From the NCBI RefSeq assembly GCF_026626885.1, contig NZ_JAPNOA010000029.1, positions 124,001-188,000 on the forward strand: a stretch of 64,000 nt of DNA, given 5' to 3'. The notes under the pieces were generated by a model. That model did not search any database. It was not told where the DNA came from and saw nothing but the letters and a program-made list of their open reading frames with translations. Position 1 is the stretch's first letter. Every line of letters starts with the position of its first letter. Source of the DNA: Parathalassolituus penaei. GTDB taxonomy: Bacteria; Pseudomonadota; Gammaproteobacteria; Pseudomonadales; Oceanobacteraceae. Positions 25,625-34,583 of this stretch are shown piece after piece. A program made the position numbers and the translations under genes.

Positions 25625-28264
25625 TCAGCCAGTATTTCGCATGCCGGCGGCGATGCCGGCCATGGTCACCATCAGTGCCTGTTCTACCAGCTGACTGGCA
25701 ATCTCGGGTTGCTGACGCTCACGGTACAGTAGTTCGGCCTGCAAATAGTGCAGTGGATCGGTATACGGATCACGAACAGCCATTGAATACCTGAGGACCG
25801 GATGATTGTCGAGTAACTTGTTTTGTCCGTTAATCAACAACACCAGCTCCTGTACACGCTGTAACCGTTGCCGCAGCTGGCTGCCCAGCATCTGCAATTC
25901 AGGCTCTACCAGGCGGCTTTCGTAATACAGGGCAATGGCCGCATCCGCCTTGGAAACCACCATTTCCAACATGTCCACGTAGGTTCGGAAGAACGGCCAC
26001 TGCTGGTACATGGCTTTCAGTTGCTCCTGCTCGTTGGCCTGCATCTGCTCGGCCAATGCCTCGTCAGAACCAAGCCAGGCGGGCAACATCAGACGCATCT
26101 GTGTCCACGCAAAAATCCACGGAATGGCGCGCAGGGTCTCAATTCCTCCACCCGCCTTGCGACGCGCCGGACGCGATCCCAATGCCAGCCGCCCAAGCTC
26201 CTGCTCTGGCGTGGCACTGCGGAAATACCGAACGAAATCGGGGGTATCACGCACCATCGCCCGATAGGACGCCACACCACGCTCGGCCAGCCGATTCATC
26301 ATGTCGCGCCATTGCGGCCGCGCTGGTTCTGGCGGCAACAGATTGGCTTCCAGCACCGCCGCCACGTAAACCTGCAGGTTACGTTTGGCCACTTCCGGCA
26401 AACCGAACTTGAAGCGAATCATTTCGCCCTGCTCGGTCACCCGCAAACCACCGGCTACCGAACCGGGCGGCTGGGCCAGAATGGCACGATGCGCCGGACC
26501 GCCGCCGCGACCGACCGTACCACCACGGCCGTGAAACAGGGTCAGACTGATACCGGCCTCTGCCGCAGTGCGGGTTAATCGCTCCTGGGCCTGATATTGC
26601 GCCCAGACGGCTGCCAGCTGACCGGCATCCTTGGACGAATCGGAATACCCGATCATCACCTGCTGATGGCACTCGCTGTACTGGCGATACCAGTCGATCT
26701 GCCACAAGCGCTGCATACGGTCGCGGCTTTGTTCAAGATCGTTGAGGGTTTCAAACAGCGGCACCACCGGAAAGTGATCACGCACACCGGAATCACGTAA
26801 CAACAGGGCCACCGACAAAATGTCGGAGGGCTCGCCAGCCATGGAAATGATGTAACAGGAAACGCCATCACCGGCTTCGGTGGCCAATACCGCCATGGTA
26901 TCCAGCACTTCACGGGTTTCTGCGGTTGGCTGCCAATCCCGCGGCACCAGTGGCCGCCGTGATGCCAGCTCGCGCAGCAACAACGCCTGTTTGTCGTCCT
27001 CACTCCATGACAGATAATCACCCCAGCCGTAGTATTCGCAGATTTCCTGCAACACCTTGCTGTGACGGGTCGATTCCTGACGCACGTCCAGTCGCACCAG
27101 CGTCAGCCCAAAGCAGGCTACCCGGCGCAGAGTATCCAGCAATTGACCCTCGGCTATTGATCCAAGACCGACCTCATGCAGGCTGCGGTAACACAGCGCC
27201 AACGGCTCAAACAGTTCGTGGTTGTGACACAAAGGATTACCGGAACCTTCCTGACCACGAATACGCGCCGAGGCCCATTGTTTGGTGGCCATCAGGCGCG
27301 AACGCAATTCATGCATACAAGCGCGATAAGGTTCACCGCGATTCTCCGCATAACGGCTACGCAATTCGGCACTGGCAGCACTCATCGACAGCTGACTGCC
27401 CAATTGTTCAATGTCGCGCAGGAACAGGTCAGCAGCCATCCAGCGCGCCAGATACAGTACTTCACGAGTCACCAGTGCTGTCACATTGGGGTTGCCATCA
27501 CGGTCGCCCCCCATCCAGGACGAGAAGCGCACCGGCACGGCATCCAGCGGCAGGGCGGAACAACCACGTTCCAGCAGTTCGGCATTGAGGTCGCGCAGCA
27601 GATTGGGAACCGCCTGCCACAAGGAGTTTTCCACCACGGCAAAGCCCCAGCGGGCTTCATCCACGGCGGTCGGGCGGGTTTTGCGAATTTCGTTGGTATG
27701 CCAGATTTCCTCGATCAAGCCAGACAGCTGCTGCTCGATCTGCGGGCGTTGCGGATGGGATTCATGCAGGTCATCACGCAGCTGCAATAGGCGCGCGATT
27801 TCATCGTATTTCTGGATCAGGGTACGACGGGTGATTTCCGTCGGGTGTGCGGTCAGCACCAGCTCGATATTAAGTTCGGCCACCCGTTGCGCCAGCCCCT
27901 CGGACGGTACTCCGGCCTTGAGCAAGCGGTCGAGCAGGCTGCTGAACATGTTGTCCATGTCACCGGCCATATCGTCACTGCGACGCCAGCTGACACTGTG
28001 TTGCTGATCGGCAATATTGGCGAGGTTCAGGAACTGGTTGAATCCACGCACCACCGGCAACAATCGCTCTTCCGGCAGACTGGTGAGAATCTCCAGTAAT
28101 CGTTCACGTTCGGCCTGATCGCCTTTGCGGGCTTTTTTGGCCTGCTTGCGGATCGTTTCAATACTGGCCAGTACATCCTCACCTTCACTGGTACGGATGG
28201 TATTGCCCAACAGGGTGCCAAGCACCTTGACCTTGTCCCGCAGGACGGCATCCAGTTCACTCAT
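25625..28264 (-). CDS. ppc: Phosphoenolpyruvate carboxylase
   Basis: An 879-residue enzyme that carboxylates phosphoenolpyruvate to oxaloacetate and so replenishes the TCA cycle. The catalytic His lies in LTAHPTEITRRTL (~residue 140). GYSDSSKDAG and the glycine-rich FHGRGGTVGRGGGPAH lie near residues 540-590, and the C-terminus ends RNTG as in the family. The ATG at 28264 (MSELDAVLRDKV) follows GGGGAGAAAGACGC; the longer frame adds 23 atypical residues. It is monocistronic. Confidence 0.97.
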   Translation of the reverse strand: MSELDAVLRDKVKVLGTLLGNTIRTSEGEDVLASIETIRKQAKKARKGDQAERERLLEILTSLPEERLLPVVRGFNQFLNLANIADQQHSVSWRRSDDMAGDMDNMFSSLLDRLLKAGVPSEGLAQRVAELNIELVLTAHPTEITRRTLIQKYDEIARLLQLRDDLHESHPQRPQIEQQLSGLIEEIWHTNEIRKTRPTAVDEARWGFAVVENSLWQAVPNLLRDLNAELLERGCSALPLDAVPVRFSSWMGGDRDGNPNVTALVTREVLYLARWMAADLFLRDIEQLGSQLSMSAASAELRSRYAENRGEPYRACMHELRSRLMATKQWASARIRGQEGSGNPLCHNHELFEPLALCYRSLHEVGLGSIAEGQLLDTLRRVACFGLTLVRLDVRQESTRHSKVLQEICEYYGWGDYLSWSEDDKQALLLRELASRRPLVPRDWQPTAETREVLDTMAVLATEAGDGVSCYIISMAGEPSDILSVALLLRDSGVRDHFPVVPLFETLNDLEQSRDRMQRLWQIDWYRQYSECHQQVMIGYSDSSKDAGQLAAVWAQYQAQERLTRTAAEAGISLTLFHGRGGTVGRGGGPAHRAILAQPPGSVAGGLRVTEQGEMIRFKFGLPEVAKRNLQVYVAAVLEANLLPPEPARPQWRDMMNRLAERGVASYRAMVRDTPDFVRYFRSATPEQELGRLALGSRPARRKAGGGIETLRAIPWIFAWTQMRLMLPAWLGSDEALAEQMQANEQEQLKAMYQQWPFFRTYVDMLEMVVSKADAAIALYYESRLVEPELQMLGSQLRQRLQRVQELVLLINGQNKLLDNHPVLRYSMAVRDPYTDPLHYLQAELLYRERQQPEIASQLVEQALMVTMAGIAAGMRNTG

Positions 28265-28425
28265 GCGTCTTTCTCCCCTGACGATGAAATGAAGATTTAA
28301 CCTGCCAGATTCCACATTCGGAACCTTTATCACCTGACATTAAAGGCATTTAACGCCGTCCTCTCAACCTTTGGCCTGAATCAATCCAGAATGAATACAG
28401 GTCATCAGAACGAAAGGAGCTGAGC

Positions 28426-28758
28426 ATGAAAGCATCAAAGCTGCTGGAACACTGGGGTCGTGAGTTTGGCGAACCACTCTCCGACACAACCTATCAACTG
28501 CCACTCAACGTCAAGGACGCTGCCCAGATTGAAGCCTTGCTGGAGATGTTTCCGGGCCTGACCGCCGAACAGATTTTGCGCGATCTGGTCAGTGCCGCGC
28601 TGCACGATCTGGCAGGCAGTTTGCCCTATGTTGCCGGCAACAAGGTGGTTGCCCGTGACGAGGAGGGTTTTCCGGTTTATGAGGATGTTGGTCCGACACC
28701 ACAATTCCTGGCCCTCACCCGCAAGCATCTGGGTGAGCTGAATCGTAACCACCATTAG
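28426..28758 (+). CDS. Small conserved protein of unknown function
   Basis: A 110-residue soluble protein with no signal peptide. A helical N-terminal half (with NVKDAAQIEALLEMFPGLTAEQILRDLVSAAL) is followed by LPYVAGNKVVARDEEGFPVYEDVGPTP, a pattern I associate with a family restricted to gammaproteobacteria that is sometimes labelled 'type 1 pili tip component'. That label has no support here: there is no secretion signal or pilus context. AAGGAG lies seven bases before the ATG. It is divergent from ppc. Confidence 0.75.
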   Translation: MKASKLLEHWGREFGEPLSDTTYQLPLNVKDAAQIEALLEMFPGLTAEQILRDLVSAALHDLAGSLPYVAGNKVVARDEEGFPVYEDVGPTPQFLALTRKHLGELNRNHH

Positions 28759-28860
28759 CGGGGTATGACTGCCCTGTTGTACTGCAACAAGCACAAGGGA
28801 TCATTCCGGTGAGAGGAACAGCACCGCCCGCAAGGGCCGTGCTGTAAAGGTGTTATCGCC

Positions 28861-29673
28861 TTACAAACCGCGACGCTTGGCTTCCTGCCAGGCACTTTCC
28901 ATATCGTCCAGAGTCACCTGCTGCCAGCCACCAGCGGCCTCAGCATGGTCTTCTACCACCGCAAAACGCTGATAAAACCTCTGGTTGGTGCCTCGCAAGG
29001 CCAGTTCAGGATCAATCCGGTAATGCCGTGCCAGATTGGTCACCGCAAACAGCAGATCACCAATCTCCGACTGCAGACGCTCAGGATCAGCCTCGGCCAT
29101 TTCATCCCTTACTTCCTGCAGTTCTTCTTCGATCTTGGCGATAATTTCGTGTGGATTGCTCCAGTCAAAGCCGACAGTTGACGCCTGCTTTTGCAATTTG
29201 ACCGCCCGGTTCATGGCGGGCATCGCCACCGGCACGGCATCCAGCAAGCGATTGGCAGCCGGTTTACCGGCTTTTTCAGCACGCTTGATGGCTTCCCAGC
29301 TGGCACGAATGCTGTCGTCGTCCGGGGGATTCAACGGATCACGCTGACTATCCAGCGTGCCATCAGGGAATACATGTGGGTGACGACGAATCAGCTTGTG
29401 CACCAGACGGTTGATGATGCTCAACAACGAAAAATGCTGCTGCTCAGACCCCATCTGGCCGTAAAACACCACCTGGAATAACAGGTCACCCAGTTCTTCT
29501 TCGAGATGTGGCCAATCCTGACGCTCAATGGCATCAGCCACTTCGTAGGCCTCTTCCAGCGTATGCGGCAGGATCGAGCCGAAGTCCTGTTTGAGGTCCC
29601 ATGGACAGCCCGTCTGCGGGTCACGCAGACGAGCCATCAGGCTGATCAGGTCGTTGAGGTCATACGTCCTCAC
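28861..29673 (-). CDS. mazG: Nucleoside triphosphate pyrophosphohydrolase MazG
   Basis: A 270-residue enzyme hydrolysing (d)NTPs to monophosphates. It has two MazG domains. The first contains CPWDLKQDFGSILPHTLEEAYE and EEELGDLLFQVVFYG; the second has EEELQEVRDEM and EIGDLLFAVTNLAR. The GTG start overlaps the relA stop codon by 4 bases, so it is coupled to relA. Confidence 0.95.
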   Translation of the reverse strand: MRTYDLNDLISLMARLRDPQTGCPWDLKQDFGSILPHTLEEAYEVADAIERQDWPHLEEELGDLLFQVVFYGQMGSEQQHFSLLSIINRLVHKLIRRHPHVFPDGTLDSQRDPLNPPDDDSIRASWEAIKRAEKAGKPAANRLLDAVPVAMPAMNRAVKLQKQASTVGFDWSNPHEIIAKIEEELQEVRDEMAEADPERLQSEIGDLLFAVTNLARHYRIDPELALRGTNQRFYQRFAVVEDHAEAAGGWQQVTLDDMESAWQEAKRRGL

Positions 29674-31922
29674 GGCTGACCTCCACGCACACGGCGTACC
29701 GAAATAATGTTCGGCAGCAGTTCAACTTTCTTCATCAGGCGCGCCAGGTTTTCAAGGCTTTCCACTTCCACCGTCAGCTGCATGCTGGCGGTGTTGTCGC
29801 CCTGGTTGGACTGGGTGTTCACACCAATCACGTTAACCCGTTCATTGGCCAGCACGGCACTGACGTCACGCAGCAGACCGGTACGGTCGTAAGCCAGAAT
29901 AGACATTTCCACCGGATAGGTGCGGGTCGGTTTCAGGCCCCAGGTCACTTGCAGCACACGGTTTGGCTCAATGGCCTCCAGATGCAGCAGATTTTCACAG
30001 TCACTGCGGTGCACCGTGACACCACGACCAATGGTCACATAACCGCGAATATCGTCGCCTGGCAGCGGATGACAGCACTGCGCCATCTGGGTCATGAGGT
30101 TACCCACCCCCTCAATGTACAGATCATCCTTGCCTGCTTTGCGCTGGCCAGCCGGATCAATACGGCGCGCCAGTGGCAACTCTTCCTTGCGGACTTCGCT
30201 GGCGTCGACCTGTTTGAGCACCGAGTGCACAATCTGGCCAACCCGCATGTCGCCTGCCCCCACCGCCGCAAACATGTCGTCGATAGACTTCATGTTCATC
30301 TGCTTGGCGATGTCGTGCAGTGGCTCCTGACCCAGATCGAGACGATCCAGCTCACGCAGTACCATGGCGCGACCTTCTTCTACGTTCTGATCACGGGCCT
30401 GCAGTTTGAACCAGTGCGCAACCTTGGCACGGGCACGACTGGTATGAATGTAGCCCGCTTCCGGGTACAACCAGTCACGGCTCGGATGGGCGTTAGGGTG
30501 GGTCAGGATTTCGACCTGTTCACCGGTACTGAGGACATAGGTCAGCGGCACAATACGACCATTGACCTTGGCACCACGGCACTTGTTACCAATTTCGGTG
30601 TGAACGCGGTAAGCAAAGTCCACCGGTGTGGCCTTTGGTGGCAAGTCCACCACATGACCATCCGGTGTAAACACGTAAATGCGATCCGGGTTGATATCAG
30701 CACGCAGCTCACGCGCCAGCTCCGGCAGGTCATCGAGTTCTTCGTGCCATTCGAGCACCTGACGCAGCCAGGCAATCTTCTGCTCGTAACCCTGGTCCTT
30801 GCCGTTGGTGTCGGTGCCCTTGTACAACCAGTGCGCACAAACCCCAAGTTCGGCATCTTCGTGCATGGTGTTGGTACGAATCTGTACCTCAACCACCTTT
30901 CCTTCCGGGCCAATCACCGCGGTATGCAACGAGCGATAGCCGTTCTCTTTCGGGTTGGCGATGTAGTCGTCAAACTCATTGGGAATGTTGCGCCACAACA
31001 TGTGCACAGTACCGAGTGCGGCGTAACAGTCTCGTACTTCCGGCACCAGAATACGCACCGCACGGATGTCGTAGATCTGCGAGAAGTCGAGATTCTTGCG
31101 GCTCATTTTGCGCCAGATGCTGTAAATGTGTTTGGCACGGCCATACACGTCACAACGAATCCCGGTCGACAGCAGTTCGTCACGCAGCTTGTGTACGACC
31201 TCGTCGATGTAGTCCTGACGGGCAATACGCTTTTCGTCCAGCAAGCGTGCAATTTTCTTGTAGGCCGTTGGCTGCAGGTAACGGAAGGCGAGGTCTTCCA
31301 GTTCCCACTTCAAATGACCGATACCAAGGCGGTGTGCCAGCGGGGCATAAATATTAAAGACTTCTTCCGCCACTTTTTTGCGACGCTCCTGAGGAGCGTC
31401 TTTCACCGCACGAATGGCTGACGTCCGTTCGGCCAGCTTGATCAGCGCCACCCGCACGTCATCAATCATGGCCACCAGCATCTTGCGCAGGTTCTCGACC
31501 TGAGCCTGACGCTGGCCTAATACCATCTGGTCGGTAGATGCCTGGATAGCACTGATTGCCGCCATCCGCAGTACACCTTCAATCAGCTTGGCAACGGTTG
31601 GGCCGTAATCCCGCTCAACCTTGTGCAGCGGCAAACGTCCCTCACGGACCGCACGGTACAACACCGCCGCCACCAGAGACTCGGTATCCAGACGCAGATC
31701 CATCAGAATCTGCGTCATCTCCAGCCCCATCTGGATACTGTCGACCGACCAGTACGTCTGGTTCACGATGGCGTCGTCTGACACCTGTTTGGCAAGACGC
31801 AACGCCTTCAGCAACAGCTCGGGGTCACGAATCTCGTGTTGCTGCTGAACGTTCTCCAACCAACGCTCGAGGTCCAGGGAACCATCGTGCCAGAGAGGAA
31901 GATCTTCACGAACCTTAACCAT
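29670..31922 (-). CDS. relA: (p)ppGpp synthetase RelA
   Basis: A 750-residue stringent-response synthetase. The N-terminal HD domain is degenerate (AAVLYRAVREGRLP replaces the metal-binding HDxxED), so hydrolase activity is unlikely, as in E. coli RelA. The synthetase domain (~235-360, with NPKENGYRSLHT), TGS domain (~400-460) and C-terminal ACT domain (~670-748) follow. It overlaps rlmD by 8 bases and mazG by 4, giving an rlmD-relA-mazG operon. Confidence 0.96.
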   Translation of the reverse strand: MVKVREDLPLWHDGSLDLERWLENVQQQHEIRDPELLLKALRLAKQVSDDAIVNQTYWSVDSIQMGLEMTQILMDLRLDTESLVAAVLYRAVREGRLPLHKVERDYGPTVAKLIEGVLRMAAISAIQASTDQMVLGQRQAQVENLRKMLVAMIDDVRVALIKLAERTSAIRAVKDAPQERRKKVAEEVFNIYAPLAHRLGIGHLKWELEDLAFRYLQPTAYKKIARLLDEKRIARQDYIDEVVHKLRDELLSTGIRCDVYGRAKHIYSIWRKMSRKNLDFSQIYDIRAVRILVPEVRDCYAALGTVHMLWRNIPNEFDDYIANPKENGYRSLHTAVIGPEGKVVEVQIRTNTMHEDAELGVCAHWLYKGTDTNGKDQGYEQKIAWLRQVLEWHEELDDLPELARELRADINPDRIYVFTPDGHVVDLPPKATPVDFAYRVHTEIGNKCRGAKVNGRIVPLTYVLSTGEQVEILTHPNAHPSRDWLYPEAGYIHTSRARAKVAHWFKLQARDQNVEEGRAMVLRELDRLDLGQEPLHDIAKQMNMKSIDDMFAAVGAGDMRVGQIVHSVLKQVDASEVRKEELPLARRIDPAGQRKAGKDDLYIEGVGNLMTQMAQCCHPLPGDDIRGYVTIGRGVTVHRSDCENLLHLEAIEPNRVLQVTWGLKPTRTYPVEMSILAYDRTGLLRDVSAVLANERVNVIGVNTQSNQGDNTASMQLTVEVESLENLARLMKKVELLPNIISVRRVRGGQP

Positions 31923-33240
31923 TGCGCTTGCCCTTCCGGCTTAGCAACACCATGGTTTCGACATGGTGGGTCTGTGGAAACATATCCATAATTCCTGCCT
32001 TATCAGCCTGGTAACCGGCTGCAATCAAATGAGTCAGATCACGCGCCAGAGTTGCCGCATCGCAGGACACATACAGAACCTGCGGCACCTTGCGCGCAAT
32101 CACCTCCCGGACGGCCTCAGCAGCCCCTGCCCGGGGAGGATCCAGCAAAACCTTGTCCGGCGTTGGCAGTCGAGCCAGAGCACCTTCTCCAGACAAATCA
32201 GCGACTTCAGCATGCAAGGATAACGCCAGCCGTTGAGCCTGAGCCTGCAAACTGCTCACCATCGACGCCTGACCTTCTACTGCAAGCACCGAACGACTGC
32301 GGCGGGCCAATGGAATACTGAAGTTGCCATGACCGGCAAACAGGTCCCAAATCAGCTCGTTTTCCTGAGGCTTGAGCCAGTCCATTGCCTGCGCGACCAT
32401 CTGACGATTAACGTCACCATTGACCTGAATAAAGTCATCCGGTTGCATCACCAGCGACATTCCGTCCACTTCATGCAATAACGGCTCGGGATTTTCCGGC
32501 CACAGGCATTCCATCGGTTTGTCACGGCCATGATTCAGCCACACCTGCACCGGGCGCTCACCCGCATTAGCCTGCACAAATGCCAGCAACGCCTGTTGAT
32601 CATCTGCGACCAGAGGTTTCAGAACCCGAACCACCAGCGCCAGCGCATTATCGGTGTCCAGTGTTTCAATCTGGGTGATGATGTCACGACCGCGCAAGGT
32701 CGCCATCAGATCGCGCCACGCCGCCCAATTGTATAACGGATGTTCGGGAAGAATCAGGCAACGGTCTATATCATGCAGGTGCTCAGACGCAGACTCGCGG
32801 AAGCCAATGAAGTTGCGTTGTTGTTCCTTACTGAAACGTACACCAACCCGCGCCTTGCGGCGGTAGTGCCAGAGCGGCCCGGTAATCGCCGGCTGCCACT
32901 CACGCACCGGAATTCCCTGCCGACTGAACTCACGTTCGACACGTTGCTGTTTAAAGGCCAGCTGGGCGGCTTCATCCATATGCTGGAGATCACAACCGCC
33001 ACAACGCTGGTAATGCGGACACGGTGGCTCACGCCGGTCGCTGGAAGGTTGCTGAACTTCCAGCAGGCGCCCCTGCCAGACTTTCTTGCGACGCCCTTGC
33101 AGACGAACCAGAACCTGTTCACCCGGCAAGGCGCCAGGAACAAAACAGACTTCCCGTCCCATACGACCAACGCCGTCACCGTCGGAGGTCAGGTTATCAA
33201 TGGTCAGGGTAATTGGCGCTTGTGGTTGAGCCACCCGCAT
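31915..33240 (-). CDS. rlmD: 23S rRNA (uracil1939-C5)-methyltransferase RlmD
   Basis: A 441-residue enzyme with an N-terminal TRAM domain (~5-65), the iron-sulfur cluster cysteines in PPCPHYQRCGGCDLQH, and a C-terminal SAM methyltransferase (DLFAGHGNFSIPLA). The catalytic Cys is in YVSCDAATLARD, and the end, FPQTHHVETMVLLSR, is typical. It is the first gene of the rlmD-relA-mazG unit. Confidence 0.95.
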   Translation of the reverse strand: MRVAQPQAPITLTIDNLTSDGDGVGRMGREVCFVPGALPGEQVLVRLQGRRKKVWQGRLLEVQQPSSDRREPPCPHYQRCGGCDLQHMDEAAQLAFKQQRVEREFSRQGIPVREWQPAITGPLWHYRRKARVGVRFSKEQQRNFIGFRESASEHLHDIDRCLILPEHPLYNWAAWRDLMATLRGRDIITQIETLDTDNALALVVRVLKPLVADDQQALLAFVQANAGERPVQVWLNHGRDKPMECLWPENPEPLLHEVDGMSLVMQPDDFIQVNGDVNRQMVAQAMDWLKPQENELIWDLFAGHGNFSIPLARRSRSVLAVEGQASMVSSLQAQAQRLALSLHAEVADLSGEGALARLPTPDKVLLDPPRAGAAEAVREVIARKVPQVLYVSCDAATLARDLTHLIAAGYQADKAGIMDMFPQTHHVETMVLLSRKGKRNG

Positions 33241-33382
33241 CTCCTGTAATCAGACACAAGACAACAGCTGCCATGATTCGCAGCTGCAAGGATTTCGGGC
33301 GCACAGTATTGGGACAGCCGCAGGGAATGCAACCATCCAGATGGTTTTGTTACCGAAAAAAACAATCAGGGCATGCTGCCCG

Positions 33383-34291
33383 TCAGTTCTGGGGAGCAAA
33401 AATACCGGAAGACAGGTAACGATCTCCACGGTCACAAACAATGGCCACAATGGTGGCGTTATTCAGGGTTTGTGCCAGTTGCAAGGAAGCCGCTACCGCA
33501 CCACCGGACGACACACCGCAGAAGATACCTTCGATACGGGCGAGATCCCGCATGCAGTCTTCAGCCTGCTGCTGAGCGATGTCCAGCACCAGATCAACCT
33601 GCTCACGATGGAAGATGGTAGGCAGATATTCTTCCGGCCAGCGGCGAATACCCGGAATGGCCGAACCATCCGACGGCTGCAGGCCAACAATACAGACTTC
33701 CGGGTTCTGTTCCTTGAGGTAACGGGAGGTCCCCATGATTGTTCCCGTTGTACCCATAGAGCTGACAAAGTGGGTAACGGTGCCAGCGGTTTGCTCCCAG
33801 ATTTCCGGGCCTGTGCCCTGATAATGGGCAAGCGGATTATCCGGATTGCCAAACTGGTTCAGAACGATGCCTTTGCCTTCCGCTTCCATTGCCAGAGCCA
33901 GGTCACGGGCGGTTTCCATACTGGAGGTCAGAATCAGCTCAGCGCCATAAGCCTGCATGGCCCAACGCCGTTCCATCGTGCTGTTATCCGGCATGATCAG
34001 AATCATGCGGTAGCCCATCATGGCGGCCGCCATGGCCAGTGCAATACCGGTATTACCGCTGGTCGCTTCGATCAGGGTGTCGCCAGGTCTGATATCACCA
34101 CGAGCTTCAGCCGCACGAATCATGGAGAGCGCTGGACGGTCCTTGACCGAACCCGCAGGGTTGTTACCCTCGAGTTTGAGCAACACCTGGTTGCCCCGGC
34201 TGTTCTGTCCCAGACGTTGCAAACGCACCAGTGGTGTATGACCAATGGTGTCAGCAATGGTGGGATAGAGTGGGCCTGGTCGGTTTGTCAT
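33383..34291 (-). CDS. cysM: Cysteine synthase B
   Basis: A 302-residue PLP enzyme making cysteine from O-acetylserine and sulfide or thiosulfate. The PLP lysine lies in LEGNNPAGSVKDRPAL, the phosphate-binding loop in EATSGNTGIALA, and CGVSSGGAVAAS lies near the C-terminus. RRWAMQAYGAEL fits the CysM subtype. It lies between rlmD and the divergent gacS-like gene, the order known from Pseudomonas. Confidence 0.94.
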   Translation of the reverse strand: MTNRPGPLYPTIADTIGHTPLVRLQRLGQNSRGNQVLLKLEGNNPAGSVKDRPALSMIRAAEARGDIRPGDTLIEATSGNTGIALAMAAAMMGYRMILIMPDNSTMERRWAMQAYGAELILTSSMETARDLALAMEAEGKGIVLNQFGNPDNPLAHYQGTGPEIWEQTAGTVTHFVSSMGTTGTIMGTSRYLKEQNPEVCIVGLQPSDGSAIPGIRRWPEEYLPTIFHREQVDLVLDIAQQQAEDCMRDLARIEGIFCGVSSGGAVAASLQLAQTLNNATIVAIVCDRGDRYLSSGIFAPQN

Positions 34292-34583
34292 GATCTGATG
34301 GCTTCCTTATAACCAAATACCCGGAATAGTACGCAAATTTTACAACCAATATTAATAATAATTGGCACTTTCGTTATAGCTGTTCATAGCCTGTCCCGTC
34401 AGTGGGCGAGTACAGTGAGAGAGAAACAACCAATACACAGAGTCAAAAAGGAGTTTCACACGAGGGGATAATTGCCAGCATGCAGACGAGTCAGTTAGTC
34501 TTCCAGACCAATAGTCCTATTGTCTGTGCCGCTCGCTGGGATGTGGCAATCCGGCCACAGTTCTCACTCCCGTGTAGCCCAAC